Shown here piece by piece: positions 23,831 to 35,073 of a DNA stretch of 64,000 nucleotides. Below the pieces are notes generated by a model. That model did no database searches. It had not been told where the DNA came from and worked only from the letters and a program-made list of their open reading frames with translations. The first letter of the stretch is position 1, and every line of letters begins with the position of its first letter. The stretch is from Cephalotus follicularis (taxonomy: Eukaryota; Streptophyta; Magnoliopsida; Oxalidales; Cephalotaceae), in the NCBI GenBank assembly GCA_001972305.1, contig BDDD01002400.1, positions 38,996-102,995 of the forward strand, written 5' to 3'. A program made the translations under genes and the position numbers.

Positions 23831-24785
23831 GATCTCCTTGAGTTTCCACTAGTCTCCAAATAAAATTCCGGGTGCTATTCGGTACACCTTTGTGATTGAC
23901 CTCAATCACTTACAATCCTCTTTGGGTTCACTCCCCAATCTCTCTTAGGGTTCACTCCCTTATTACAATCAAAGTGTAAAAAGAATAATGTTTGTTCTTA
24001 ACCTCTCAAAGGTTGGATTTTACAAGATAATATCTCTCCAACTAAGTAGGAACAAATATGAGCTAAGACACAAAACAAGAGCTTTTGAAAGAGACTTGAT
24101 GATTTTTAATGCTTGTTTGTGTTTTTGCTTGATTGATCTTTGTATGTATGTTCTCTTGTATTCTTATTTTGTTCTTTCTTCAAATCCTTTTGTTTATAGC
24201 CATTTCTTGCTTGATAAATCCGTTGGATGTGTCTTGAAATTTGTTGCTTCAAAAACGGCTCATTAAAACTCTGTCAGAAATTTTTCTAGCCGTGCAAAGC
24301 GTCGACAGTTTACCTCAAATCGTCGCCACTTATATGACCGTTGGGCATTTGAATTTGAATTGTCTGGTCAAAGGGTTGACGTTCTGGATTTTGGAGTCCG
24401 TTGTTTCCTCAAAGCGTTGACGCTTTGTGTTGAGCGTCGCCGCTTTTGTCAAATTGATTGGCTCCAAGAAATCTCTGGTTTTAACCGTTGACAGATGGTG
24501 TCACCGCGCAGATGCTTTGATTTAAAGCGCTGGCGCTTGCATTTAAGCGTCGACGGTTTGGACACTTACTCCTTTCCTCGAAACGGTTCAATGGTTGACG
24601 CTTTGTTCGTTGCTTCGACGGTTGCACAAAGTGCTGACGCTTACTTCCTGAGCGTCGACGCTTTAAGTTATTTCTGCAATTTTCTTACTGTTTTGCACAT
24701 TCTATCTTTTTCTTGCACATAAAGTAACTTTGTTAAACACAAATATGTTATCATCAAAATTAGGATTGAGACATAAATCTCAACA
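23825..24785 (-). mobile_element. Sirevirus 5' LTR, fused to mid-gag
   Basis: It starts (minus) at 24785 with TGTTGAGATTTATGTC. A TATA-type TATAAACA lies at 24191-24198, and a leader region with GAGTTTCCACTAG lies near 23840. It passes into gag at about 23825 without primer site or leader, so a deletion is inferred. It shares 24008-24785 with the 3' LTR. Confidence 0.85.
24298..24667 (-). promoter_or_regulatory. Palindromic TCGA-core array in Sirevirus 5' LTR
   Basis: This is the same array as 16618-16980 in the sister LTR, ending about 100 bp from the TATA-type box at 24191-24198. GAGCGTCGACGCTTTAAG is intact at its far end. Individual words differ between the two LTRs (for example GCGTTGACG against GCGCTGACG). 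Confidence 0.75.
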
Positions 24786-25208
24786 CAGGGCCTGGGCACG
24801 TGGCCTACCATCACATCAAAAAGGGAAAAGGCCACCAAACCCACTGACGTGCACGCCACCACAGCCACCAAACCCATTGACGTGCACACCACCACATCAA
24901 AGAGGGAAAAGGCCACCAAATCCGGCAGAGATCAGGGAAAATACTAGGACTCCTGACGCATTTCCCTTAGGGGCAGCCACCAACTCCTGATTAGACGCTC
25001 AACAATAACTTTGGAGGTCTATAAATACTAAATCAAACGACTTCTGCCAGGTCAGCCACTTGAACACTCAAAAGAACACAATACTCTCTGTGCAATTTCT
25101 AACTAGAGCGTCGGAGTGTCGCCGGGAGCACAATCTCCCGGACCTTTTACCCTTGTCTTTCACTTGTGCAGGGATTATCAACCACCAGACACTCTTTCTC
25201 GGACTGAT
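24786..25208 (+). mobile_element. 3' LTR of the Tat element, first part
   Basis: It matches 6146 onward of the 5' LTR, including a TATAAATA at 25020-25027. Its first about 69 bp, the polypurine tract and the upstream leader are absent, lost at the Sirevirus junction. The last five bases, CTGAT, are the duplicated target of the solo LTR insertion. Confidence 0.88.
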
Positions 25209-27930
25209 TGTAACACCCCCGAGATGTGGGAGTCGCTACAAATGCATATAACAGAAACTTAACATGGCTAAACATACTAGAAAAGTTCATCTTTATTAAA
25301 AATGTGATGGTTTAAAGCATAACTGATAACATACTAAACTGATCATAAACTGAAACTTAGTCATAACCAAAAGTCATAAACTGAAATTAACACATTGTTC
25401 ATTAAACAGGTTCCACTATGACCACATAAACACAAGGGATCAGCTCCTAGATGATCCTCAGACACAAAGGAGTCACTCTCATCACACATTGCCCCGTCGC
25501 TCCTGACAACCTGCCACATGGAAACAAAAACGCGGCTGAGCAAACCTCAGTACGAATATAGAATGTAAAACAGTAAACGATATTTAAAGCAAGAAGATTT
25601 CAAAGCAATTTAAAACAGAAATCTTAAGCAATAAAATAGTTTAAACATACTTTGTAAATTCCCACGGAAAAACATATAAACTGAGTTCATAGCTTTGAAA
25701 ACATAAAGCATACCTTTCTAAAACATAGGTTCCATAACTGAGCACGAAAACACATAACATATCAGAAACACATAGTAGCAAGGGATTCGCGACATCCACA
25801 TTGCCAAAAGAATTGCAGTGTACGGCATTACACGTACAATTCCCATAACATAACATATCCCAAAACATATAACTAGGATCGATCTATACGCCTCTATCAT
25901 AGATCCTATCCAAGGATATCCCAGAGAGACGCCGTAAACTAATCACACCGTTACGGAAAGTGTCATGCCCCCGTACCAGGCCCACAGCATGCCTATGGTA
26001 CGCCCCATAGGTGGGTACAAAAGCTCAGTATTTCACCATTTCAAAAACTTTGATTTCATCAAAATCAATTAAAACACATAGAAAGGTTTCCCAAAACATA
26101 ATCATAAATCATTCTCAAACGATATAGTTTCACGCAACGTATACTTTCATAATCAAAAGGCAACTCCTTTATTTTCACAATAAAGAGACATTTGCATAGC
26201 ATTTCGTAAACATAACACAGCTGAATTCATTAAGCCACAAAAATATTCATTTCCGTAAAATATCAACTGACTTTATTTCGAAGCATACGAAATATACTTA
26301 AAACATGTTCGTAAAACTGAATTCATTTCAAATAATTCAGATGTCCAAAACTGATTTTATTTTGCTAAAATCGAAGAGAGTAGCAAAGGGCAGAATATCC
26401 TTACCTTATACGATCACAGATTAACTTACGAATATCCGATAAGTCTATTAGCCTCACATAGCACAATAATCTATACAACATAACAATATTCAAATAAGGG
26501 TCTAAAATTCATTTGGGCATAAAACAGAATCATAACGATGTTTAAAACAGACCCGGATTCATCGGAAGAGCAAACGGATGAAAACAGAAAGTTACAGGAC
26601 AAACCAGCCGACTGTTTCAGGAATCCAGTCGACTGTCCAAGGGGTGGCAGTCGACTACACAACAGGGCCAGTCGACTGCATAAACTGTACTGTAGGCAGT
26701 CGACTGAGACAGGGGTCCAACCGACTACTCAACACAAAACAGTCGACTGTTGCACAAGACAGCCGACTACTCAAACTAAACAACCGACTGTTCATGTGGG
26801 CAGCCGACTGTTCTGGGTGACAGAACAGCAGTTTTTTGCAGTTTTGTGCAATCTAGCAGCCAAAACTCAGATTTTTCAACACCAGAAGATTACCAGCATC
26901 AAAAACAACTTTGCATGTCATGTAAAACGATGTTATAACACTGAATTCGACAGAGACATATTGACAGCAAATTATTTTAAAGTGACAGAAACTTAAACCA
27001 TATCATGCATGTGCATAACTCCAATTCTATCCACTTATCACTCTCACATGCATCAAAACCAGATTATATAACACTCCCTAGGTGTCTATAGATTGCTACA
27101 AACACAGGATTTATTTGACAGGAAATCAAGAAGGCAGAAATCAAAACAAATCCTTCTCTAGCAACCTATACATGCCAAAACAAATTCTTGATAACACTAA
27201 CACATAACCATCACAGTAAGGCAACAAACTAACCTGCAATGGCGACACAAACTGAAGAAGAACATAGCTGTTTGACAGAATCAAGGAAAGACACATACAT
27301 TCAAAGTTTTGACAATGCCATTCAAATAACAATAAAACAATTCCTGAATTAAACCTTGAAGAGACTAACCTTATGAATGGAGTAAGAAAACACAGGAATC
27401 ACAGCCCAATGACACAGACAGGTTCGGCAGCAGCTACACACAGGAAGAGATAGCCGACTCAATGGCATTGTCTTACGTAAATAGCAAAGAGGAAGCAAAA
27501 CGGGAAAGGATAGCAAAAAGGAAAACCAAATCAGTTTAGATAAGGAATATGTGCATATTTTCAGGGAGAGAAGAAGGAAAGAGGGAGAGGATTACGGGAG
27601 GGAAATATTGAGAGGAGAAAGTGACGGGAGAGATAAGGGAGGGAGAGAGAAAAAGATTAAAAGAAAATAAAAGAATTATGGAAATAAAAAGAAATAGTAA
27701 TTTTAAAATAATTTGTTTAAAAAAAAAGATTATAATTATGCATTTTATAAAATTGGTTTGTAATAATAAAATGACTTAAACTTTACCAAACAAAATATTC
27801 ATACTAACATGCCCAAAACCAAGGCTGGTATTAGTCAGCCAAAAAACATAACCCAACATAAAGCAGACAATTACTAAACAAAACAGATAAAACCCGTAAG
27901 AAAATACGTACAGGCAAACAGGGTATTACA
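25209..27930 (-). mobile_element. Tekay-type solo LTR (2722 bp)
   Basis: The ends are TGTAACACCCCC and GGGTATTACA on plus, so the LTR reads TGTAATACCC...GGGGGTGTTACA on minus. It is flanked by a perfect duplication, CTGAT, at 25204-25208 and 27931-27935. The part at 25430-25545 matches, in reverse complement, the LTR end phrases at 52000-52080 and 58210-58310, so it belongs to the same broad family as the Tekay element at 51985-58575. No internal region remains; unequal recombination between LTRs is the usual cause. Confidence 0.9.
26607..26815 (-). promoter_or_regulatory. CAGTCGACTG array in the Tekay-type solo LTR
   Basis: Ten units of (T/C)CGACT(G/A) occur in about 210 bp, several as CAGTCGACTG, an exact palindrome. 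They are spaced irregularly by 10-25 bp. The region lies at the same relative place in the LTR as the mixed array at 57031-57160. No TATA box is obvious near it. Confidence 0.65.
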
Positions 27931-27935
27931 CTGAT

Positions 27936-28007
27936 TCCAGCGTTTCTCTAAACAAACCAAGTCCTTACACGTGGGGTACTGTTGAAGAAAGGATTTCTGC
28001 ATCAACA
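27936..28007 (+). mobile_element. 3' LTR of the Tat element, last part
   Basis: It continues the LTR after the solo insertion (TCCAGCGTTTCTCTAAACAAA...GCATCAACA), matching 6568-6639. The CTAAG target duplication follows. Confidence 0.9.
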
Positions 28008-28204
28008 CTAAGTATATCAACACTTATTCCTACTTTCAAAATTAAAATGAACATTGGTCTAACCCCACCATCTCCCATACTTATATCTTGCATTGTCCTC
28101 AATGCAATAAAAATAAACTAAAGAAATACGAATGCATGATCACAAAAATATAAGAAACAATGCAATAAAATAAAGAACAAACGGGTAGGGTTTACCGAAT
28201 ATGA

Positions 28205-28735
28205 TCATGGAGGCTCATGAAAGTCCATGGTCTTCTCCGTAGGTGCAGCCAGAAACTTGAGAAATCTTTGCATTCGCTGACCGTTCACTTGAAACGCTTC
28301 ATCAATACCTATCTTACAAAACTCAAAAATACCAGATGAAAGCATAGTTTTATCAGTATGGAAATCATCCCAATAATATTTCCACCAGTAAAAGCCATCA
28401 AAATTCAATTCCAATTCATAAAGTGAGAAAACAAATTTTACAATATTAGAATTATCCCACCGTGATTGCCACCAATAAAAATCATGAAGAAAATTGTGAC
28501 ATTTGAATGCATCTTTAAAACCAGTCTTATCAAGCGTAAATAAACAAGGGAAGAAGTCAATAATTTTATAACCGTCCCAACAGGATTTCCAACAATAAAA
28601 ACCATTAGGAGAACCATAACAATAATAAACATTTTCAACAGTAGAATAACTATCCCAATAGGATTTCCACCAATAAAATCCCTCAAGAACACCAGAATCG
28701 TCGTTACCAGTCAACCAATCAAACGTTTGCTCCAT
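28205..28735 (-). CDS. Trp-rich repeat protein in the Athila-like element, unrecognised
   Basis: Open from ATG at 28735, 176 residues. It has four imperfect repeats: FYWWKSYWD (20-28), FYCWKSCWD (46-54), FYWWQSRWD (86-94) and FYWWKYYWD (115-123), spaced 26-40 residues apart, with hydrophobic and Cys-containing spacers. Near the C terminus is QVNGQRM, which resembles the phrase at the end of Athila integrases. The ORF may therefore be new sequence spliced between the protease and the last codons of pol. It is one of the few open frames here. I do not recognise the repeat; low-complexity expansion of a short DNA unit is the main alternative. Confidence 0.5.
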   Translation of the reverse strand: MEQTFDWLTGNDDSGVLEGFYWWKSYWDSYSTVENVYYCYGSPNGFYCWKSCWDGYKIIDFFPCLFTLDKTGFKDAFKCHNFLHDFYWWQSRWDNSNIVKFVFSLYELELNFDGFYWWKYYWDDFHTDKTMLSSGIFEFCKIGIDEAFQVNGQRMQRFLKFLAAPTEKTMDFHEPP

Positions 28736-28750
28736 ATGAACGCTTACCCT

Positions 28751-29092
28751 CTATCCGATTTCGTCTATAGTGAGGAAATACGTTTGGTCAGGCGTGGCGA
28801 GTTTGTGTGTGTAATGGGATAGATGATCCCATTCACTATTCAAATTTGGCTCATTGAGCTTATTTTCCAACCACATTAACGCTTCCTCATTTTCTAGCCA
28901 CGTCAATCTATCCTTTTGAGTAGCTTCCTCTATCTCGAATTCTCTCCTACAGTTAATGAGGTCGTGATCAAAATACGTGTCAAAAGTGTCAGGAATCGAA
29001 CGTATCACATAGACTTCATCGAAGTCGGCTGGATGCTTTCCCAAATGGAAGATGTTAAAGTCTATTGACAACTTTCCAAAACTCAACTTCAT
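28751..29092 (-). CDS. Athila post-protease segment
   Basis: Open, 113 residues, beginning MKLSFGKLSIDFNIFHL, which in Athila elements directly follows the protease in the same polyprotein. It is acidic, with ENEEALMWLENKL, and ends LTIDEIG. It should not be read as a separate gene; a stop at about 29100 detaches it from protease. Another stop separates it from the Trp-rich ORF. Confidence 0.6.
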   Translation of the reverse strand: MKLSFGKLSIDFNIFHLGKHPADFDEVYVIRSIPDTFDTYFDHDLINCRREFEIEEATQKDRLTWLENEEALMWLENKLNEPNLNSEWDHLSHYTHKLATPDQTYFLTIDEIG

Positions 29093-29101
29093 GAGACTAT
29101 T

Positions 29102-29716
29102 TCAGAAATTAATCAAAGCATTACTTGTGGCCAAGAATGGTCTTCCAAGGATAACTGAGATTTGATCTTTTATATTCACAACAGGTTGGGTATCTAATAC
29201 GACAAAGTCGACAGGAAAGAAGAACTCACCAACCTTTATCAAAACATCCTCAATTTTCCCTCTAGGTATTTTCACTGACCTATCAGCTAACTGCAAAGTT
29301 GTATTGGTCGAACGCAACTCTCCTAAACTAAGTTGCTCAAAAACTGAAGAAGGTAGCAAATTCACACTTGCTCATAAATCGAGCAAGGCATGATCGATTT
29401 TTGTATTCCCAATCACACAAGAGATTGTCGGGCAGCCTGGATCTTTCTACTTTGGAACTTTTGGTTGCGAAATAATAGCAGTGATATTGGCTGCCAAGAA
29501 AGCCTTTTTTGGGGTATGAAGGATCCTCTTTTTAGTGCATAAGTCTTTAAGGAATTTTGCGTAAGAGGGCACCTGTTCAATGGATTCAAGCAATGGAATA
29601 TTGATTTGGACTTGCTTAAATGTTTCGATGATCTTTTCCATCGTTGGGGCTTTCGCATTTTTCAATCTCCTTGGAAAAGGAACTGGGGGATCAAATGAAC
29701 GCTTGGGTATTTCCAT
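29102..29716 (-). pseudogene. Athila aspartic protease region, broken
   Basis: The frame runs through PVPFPRRLK, INIPLLESIEQVPSYAKFLKDLC and CPTISCVIGN to the active-site motif. There LLDL is followed by a TGA in place of the expected Gly codon, near 29368, then ASVNLLPSSVFEQL. PRGKIEDVLIKVGEFFFPVDFVVLDT and ILGRPFLATSNALIN complete the domain. Its phase differs from gag, so a frameshift lies between about 29720 and 30175. Confidence 0.85.
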
Positions 29717-30174
29717 TAATTGTTCCTTTTTATATTTTCTTTCTCTTCCCTAACTTCTTCTTGCGCATTTAAATTTGTTGGTTGCGCAAAGGAGTCAACC
29801 AACTATTCTTTTGATTTGTCATGGGCGGAGGACTCAACCAATTGCTCGCTGGAATTTTCTGTTTGATCCGCTGGTTGGTACCTACTTCCACTCCGTAGGG
29901 AAAATGCTTGATCGGATGGTCCAGAAGAAGAGGAGCATTACGGATTACATATTGGTTGGATGGGAGCGGGCTGAATCATATTCGTCCTAGAATTTGGTTC
30001 AGGTTGGGAAGGCATCTTCCCTTTTTCTCTTGTATGCACCGCGGATGCTAGCTAAGAGATTTGCTTTTCTTTGTCGTGCTGACTAGTCATCATAGTGCTC
30101 ATGAGAAGCTCCAAGCTTTTTACTAAAGAAGAAATCCTAGATGTATCTTCCTTTTGGTTCCACAATCCAGGTGA

Positions 30175-31407
30175 TTACTGATTTTGGAATTGGTTTTGTG
30201 GGAATGAAGGACGAATTTCATTTTGCTGGAACCTTTGAAATGTTTGCTGTGGTGCAGACTGGCTAGAAAAGTTCAAAAGTTGTCCCGAAAAGTGTGAAGG
30301 TGGGGCACCAACACTGGAAGGCTGCCTAGAAAAGGTGGACAGTTGACCATGACAATTTGGTGGTCCTCTTTGATTATGCCCTTGAATCCATGAGAAGTTT
30401 GGATGATTTCTCCAACCCGGGTTGTAAGTGTTACTACACAGGTTGTATTGGTTCATTGCGGACACATTCTCATGAGTATATTAATTTTTAATGTAGCTTT
30501 GGCATTCTTCGATCAAATGACTTGGTGACTGGCACCAAGAACACATAGGGGCACTTTGATTTATGTGATTAGCTTGCTTGGTTCCCCTAAGCAACGACTC
30601 TATTCTCTTGAGGCGGCTATCTAACTGTGCCTCAAGTGCAACAGCTCCTTTTACAGAATACCCTTTATTTTGTAATGCTCTTTCAGAAACTTGATTGGAC
30701 TCCCACTTCCTAGTTCGCTCACCCAAATCTAAAAGGAAATTCCAAGCCTCGTTTTCATCCGTGTACGAGGTGAACCCATCGGGACACATTGATTCGACCA
30801 ATTGCTTGGTCTGGTAGTCGATCCCTTCATAAATGATTTGGCATAAATGCCACGTGTTTAAACCATGATGAGGACACTCTAAGAGGAGGTCTTTGAAACA
30901 TTCCATACATCTAGAGAATGATTCATTGGGTCTTTGGCGAAACTGAAAAATATCGTTCCTAAGCTTATTGGTTTTATGAAGAGGATAGAATTTCTTAAGG
31001 AACGAGAGAGTGAACTGATCACAAGTGGAGATGGAATTAGTTGGGAGATTGTAGAGCCACTTCTTAGCTCCATCTTTAAGAATAAAATTGATGAATCGCA
31101 ACTTGATATCATCGTCAGATAGTTGCTGAAGTTTCATGAGGGCACATACCTCCTCGAACTCGCGAAGGAAGAGATATGCATCCTCATTGGGTACACCATG
31201 AAAGTGTGGGTGCATGCTAATGAACTGTGATTTTAACTCAAAATTGTTCCCGTTAGGTGCAGGCAACAGGATACTAGATGGTCGTGTTGTACTAGCAGGG
31301 TAGAATCTATCGCGAAGAGTTTGAATCGAGCGCGCGTCAGCCATTGCTGCAATTGGGTGGTTAATTCTTTCTAAACGATTATTGTGACCATGCACCCAAT
31401 CAGGCAT
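30175..31407 (-). pseudogene. Athila gag, broken
   Basis: Two open pieces (31407-30481 and 30465-30175) share a phase and are split by one TAA near 30481. The start may be ATG at 31407 or the MADARSIQTL Met at 31344. The gag domain shows FHGVPNEDAYLFLREFEEVC, AKKWLYNLP and NESFSRCMECFKDLLLECPHHG. A CSWCQSPSHLIEEC zinc knuckle is followed by NTYNPGWRNHPNFSW, which is highly typical of Athila gag. Confidence 0.9.
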
Positions 31408-31908
31408 ACACTAAAGGGAAACACTAACGAACGTAGAACACAAACTTAAAGCAAGGAAGAAAACCTAAGGTTAACTAACGGAAAATACTAACGAACATAA
31501 ACTAAAGCGAAGAACCAATATTAACTAAGTTAGAATTTGTTAAAGATTATGTAATAAGGTTAGAGTTTATTAAAGGTTATGATGATTCCTATTTAAACTA
31601 AGTTAGAATTGTTTAGAAAAACACAAAAACAGAAAAATAAAAATAAAACTAGAAGTAAAAATAAAGATAAAAATAAAAATACCGAAAAATAAAAATAAAA
31701 TAGTCATGCATCAAAGTAGAAACGAACAAAAATAAAACACAAACGGAACACACACACGGGGAATTAATAACTAACGCAAAACACACACACAAATCAAAGC
31801 AGAAAACACAAAATAAAGCAAACCATTTTTTGTTTTTTTTTGTTTTGAATAAAATCTAAACTAAATACTACGAATCAGTTAAATAAATTTAAACTAATTT
31901 AAAACGTT

Positions 31909-31926
31909 TCCCCGACAACGGCGCCA
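31909..31926 (-). other. Primer binding site, tRNA-Asp type
   Basis: On minus it reads TGGCGCCGTTGTCGGGGA, near-perfect to the 3' end complement of plant tRNA-Asp, the usual Athila primer. It lies six bases from the LTR end. Confidence 0.88.
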
Positions 31927-32324
31927 AAAACTTGTTCACGTGTAAAAAGAAAATGTTTTAAAATTTATAGCCGCAAGTGCACGGATCATGCAGTAATGGG
32001 TCGAACGCTGAGAAAAGTTAAACTAGTTGTAATTTATCCAATCTAGGCGAAGTATGCAAATTCAAGGTTTGATTATGAAAACTACTCCTAATTACACAAA
32101 ATAAATTAAATAATCAAAACAGGGAATGAAGGCGTCGATGATCAAGAACACTAAATTGAAAACACCAAGAAATAAAGTATGCAATTTTAAAACTAATCAA
32201 AACAATGAATAAGAGTGAAGAAAATATATAATTAAAGATCGGTTTTAGGGTATAGAAACTCACCATAGATTGTATCGAACAATTCCATTTAATTGAATGA
32301 TCATACCTTGATAACCAGCGGCAA

Positions 32325-32475
32325 CTAGGTCTATACGGAGTGCGACGGTGATGACAAGACGTATGAGTAGTCATGCTAGGTTGATACGAAGTACGTCAGT
32401 GGTGGCAGATGTATGAGTAGACATGCTAGGTCTATACGAAGTGTGTTCGTTGTGACAAACCGTATGAGTAGACTC
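32325..32475 (-). repeat. Three tandem copies of a roughly 50-bp unit in the Athila LTR
   Basis: The units each carry CTAGGTCTATACG(A/G)AGTG-like starts and CGTATGAGTAGAC ends (about 32328-32375, 32376-32425 and 32426-32475). They lie in the transcribed part of the LTR, downstream of the TATA box. Confidence 0.7.
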
Positions 32476-32867
32476 CATTGATTGAATTAAGCATCATTCA
32501 TTCATCAACTTTCAACTTCACCGATAAGATGTTTGTGGATTTTAATCAGACAGACAAAATGTGTGTGAAGGCAGAAAAATTGAAGAACAAATCAAATATT
32601 CAAGTATTTTTATTGATGGAATTGAAACAATAACAATCTAGGCTTTGTTCTTCCCTAAAACCTTGAAGAGTTTAGCTACTAAACATTGTAATAAAAACCA
32701 AAATTGATAAAGAAGAAAAAGGGTGGGTACACACTCTACTACTCCTTTGTTTTGGCCGGCCCCTGATGTATTTATACATGTAAAATTGATTGAAAACAGA
32801 AATAATTAAACCCTACTTACAAAAATCTGGAAAGAAAAATCTAACTTTCTATTTCTGCTGCAGAGGA

Positions 32868-33170
32868 AGACATCGAAGCCATTGCTTGAAGGTCGACGCG
32901 TTTTGTAAAATATCGCGTTTTGCTGAGATGCCCATATTGAAGGACATCAATGCTTTTAAGAGGATGTCGATGTGTTTTGGTCCAAAATCTACAGGTCGAA
33001 TTTGCACAAAGACATCGATCCGTTTGATGAAAGACATCAATGTCTTTCTCATAGCATTTGAAGATAGGCTGCAATCCCAGAAAGGACATCGGTCCCCATG
33101 AAAGACATCAATGCGTTTACTACAAACCCAGAAAAGACATCGATCCCCATGAAAGACATCGACGTGCTTT
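32868..33170 (-). promoter_or_regulatory. Palindromic TCGA-core array in Athila U3, upstream of TATA
   Basis: About eleven units of AAAGACATCGATGTCTTT type occur, seven with intact TCGA and the others CATCAATG or CATCGG. The piece CCCAGAAAAGACATCGA at 33127-33143 is identical to the reverse complement of 46281-46297 in a Ty1 LTR. The edge lies 92 bp from the TATA box at 32769-32776. Confidence 0.75.
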
Positions 33171-35073
33171 ACTCTGTTTCTGTAGAATTTTTGCCAATTC
33201 TTCAATCTTCTATCTTTCAAGCTCCAATTTGCACAACTTTGGGTAGTATTCATGCACTTTGGCCCTTTTTCTCTTGTGCCTGAAAATCAACATAACACAA
33301 CCAAAGTAGTATATTCCAAGCATAAAAATATCACAAATAAATCCTTAAAAACAACACATTTTTATGCTAAACAGTGAGCATCGACCATGGCCTGAAAATG
33401 AAATAAAAAGCTTAGAAAGAAGCAAGAAGTTTATTCAAAGGAGAAAGTTGGGAAGAGTTTACTGACCCTGAGACAATTCTGAAAGAGATTGGTCCAGGTT
33501 TGGCCAACAGTCAATTTCTCCCTCATCTCCAACTCATAGGGAAAAATACCTACTTTGCCGAGTTCAACGGCGATCCCGGGCGTCTTCAGGCAAATGCCTG
33601 ACCTGCCGAGTGCCCTGTGGATCTCCCTCACTTGCCCGAGCTCCTCAGAAGGATATGGGAGGTCAGGATCATAGGAGCGCACTTTGGTAGCTTCAGCTTG
33701 AGATGCGTCTCTCTCCTCCGTCCTCTGCCTTCTAGAAGGACGGGCAAGTTCAGCAACAACAGGCCTTTTGCCAAGCGTAACCTCGGCTCTAGCCTCCTCA
33801 GCCCTGGCATCCTCGCCCTTGACATCCTCAGCCCCTTCAGTCCTTGCCACCTCGGCCTCATCGGTCTCAGTCACCTTGGCCCTAGCTAAGGCGTCTTTAA
33901 CTTCGGCCATATTTCTGGCCTCCTCGGACACTTCCCGAGCTAGCTCCTCAGCTTTGGCCCTAGTAGTGGCTTGATTCGTTGCCCTCTTCTCTGCTGCAGT
34001 CTTAGTTTTTTCCAAGGACTTTTTCTTCCTAAGGGCCAGTTGCCCCTGATCCTCGGAATCAGCTGCCCGGGCATGCTCGCAGCCAGCCCTTATGAGGTCT
34101 ATGGTTGAATCCCGTGATGCCATTACTGCAAGGAATCACAAGAGAATGGTCAGAAATACATCAAAAGCAAAGAATAAAGGAAAGTTAAAAACAAGAATCC
34201 AAGGGAAAGCATTATACGGCTCTCTCCTTGGATAGTGTCCGAGGATATAGGATCGTCCTGGGTATCCTGGCCCCTCCCTCTCTCAATCCCCAAGGGGATC
34301 TCCTCATTCAGTTCTAGGCTAACCTTATGGCCTGGGGACATGCTTAGCCCAAGTCGCTGCAAGTGGTCCTCAAACACCACAACGTCCATATCATCGGGAG
34401 CAAGAACCAGAAGCTTCCCCAGGTCAGCCTTCTCGGCCGCGGTCAAAGGTGTCCTCTGGTTAAGGCATACTGTATCCAAGGTGTCATACCATGGACAGGG
34501 AGTGAATCTAGGGAGATTCTTCACCATGAGATATCTCGCCCTCCAACTCTTGACCGACTTGGTGTTCTCGGCCAATAGCCTGATCTATTTTGCACGGGAT
34601 TTGAAGTAGAAGCCGCACTTGTTTGGAGAGACATTCATGATGTGGAACTCCTTGAATAGCCCCACGGTGGCTGTCACCCCAGACTCCAAGCACCTTACTA
34701 GCAAACCAATGATGAATCCCTAGGACTGTGCCTGGAGCATTGAGGGGTGAATTTTATAATACCTGAGGATAGTCGTGGCAAAGGGAGGCAGAGGAATCCT
34801 CAGTTCATGTTCTAGGGCATCCTGGAACACTACAAAATAGCCAGGCTTGTTCTCTGTGACCATCCTGGGATCAGCGGGGATCTCATAGTCCAAGCTACTG
34901 GGGATAGACTATTCTTTGATTAACTCAGCCACCTTCCTCGGGCGTAGCTTGCTCTATTTGAAGTGGGTCCCAAAGACTTGGACCCCAGCTTCAATGGACG
35001 CAACGTCAGGAGCCCCAGCAGCAGTGGCCTCCATGTCCTCCACGGCCCCAAGGGGATGCCTAGCTATGGTAAC

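Larger units (their letters stand above)
16325..24785 (-). mobile_element. Ty1/copia Sirevirus, internally complete but truncated at both gag start and 3' LTR end
   Basis: LTRs flank gag, protease, integrase, RT, RNase H and an extra ORF, all on minus. Sirevirus signs are a long coiled-coil gag with many zinc knuckles, several polypurine tracts before the 3' LTR, an ORF downstream of pol and a palindrome-rich LTR. The left (3') LTR lacks its last roughly 185 bp. The 5' LTR is joined directly to mid-gag near 23825, removing the primer site and gag N terminus. The target duplication cannot be tested. Confidence 0.92.
6077..28007 (+). mobile_element. Ty3/gypsy Tat-lineage element with nested insertions
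   Basis: The element has 563-bp LTRs (TGATATGGG...GCATCAACA) and is flanked by a perfect 5-bp duplication, CTAAG, at 6072-6076 and 28008-28012. Its order is LTR, primer site, gag, protease, RT, RNase H, a second RNase H, integrase, tandem-repeat region, antisense ORF, 3' LTR. The second RNase H and the antisense ORF place it in the Tat lineage, near the Grande/Retand type. A Sirevirus (16325-24785) replaced the end of the antisense leader and the start of the 3' LTR; a solo LTR (25209-27930) split the 3' LTR. All proteins are broken. Confidence 0.92.
28008..33373 (-). mobile_element. Athila-like Ty3 element, non-autonomous, 5' part with LTR
   Basis: On minus it has a 5' LTR (33373 to 31933), tRNA-Asp type primer site, gag, protease, then a short unusual ORF region. 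RT, RNase H and integrase core are absent. The Tat element at 6077-28007 interrupts it; its other arm is at 5564-6076. It lies against the Tat antisense ORF at 33378, so it probably inserted into that older Tat copy. The opposite LTR is not in the window. Confidence 0.82.
31933..33373 (-). mobile_element. Athila-like 5' LTR (1441 bp)
   Basis: On minus it opens TGTTTAGCATAAAAATG and closes ACACGTGAACA. A TATAAATA box is at 32769-32776 (minus). Upstream of it lies a TCGA-type array, and downstream a triple tandem repeat. The outer boundary was set where similarity to the Tat antisense ORF begins (33378); a shift of a few bases is possible. Confidence 0.75.

Noticed and set aside
26538-26996. 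A 152-codon plus-strand open frame with repeated Pro-Thr-Thr-Gln phrases.
   Set aside because: It overlaps the CAGTCGACTG array in a solo LTR and is antisense to LTR transcription; the repeats explain it.
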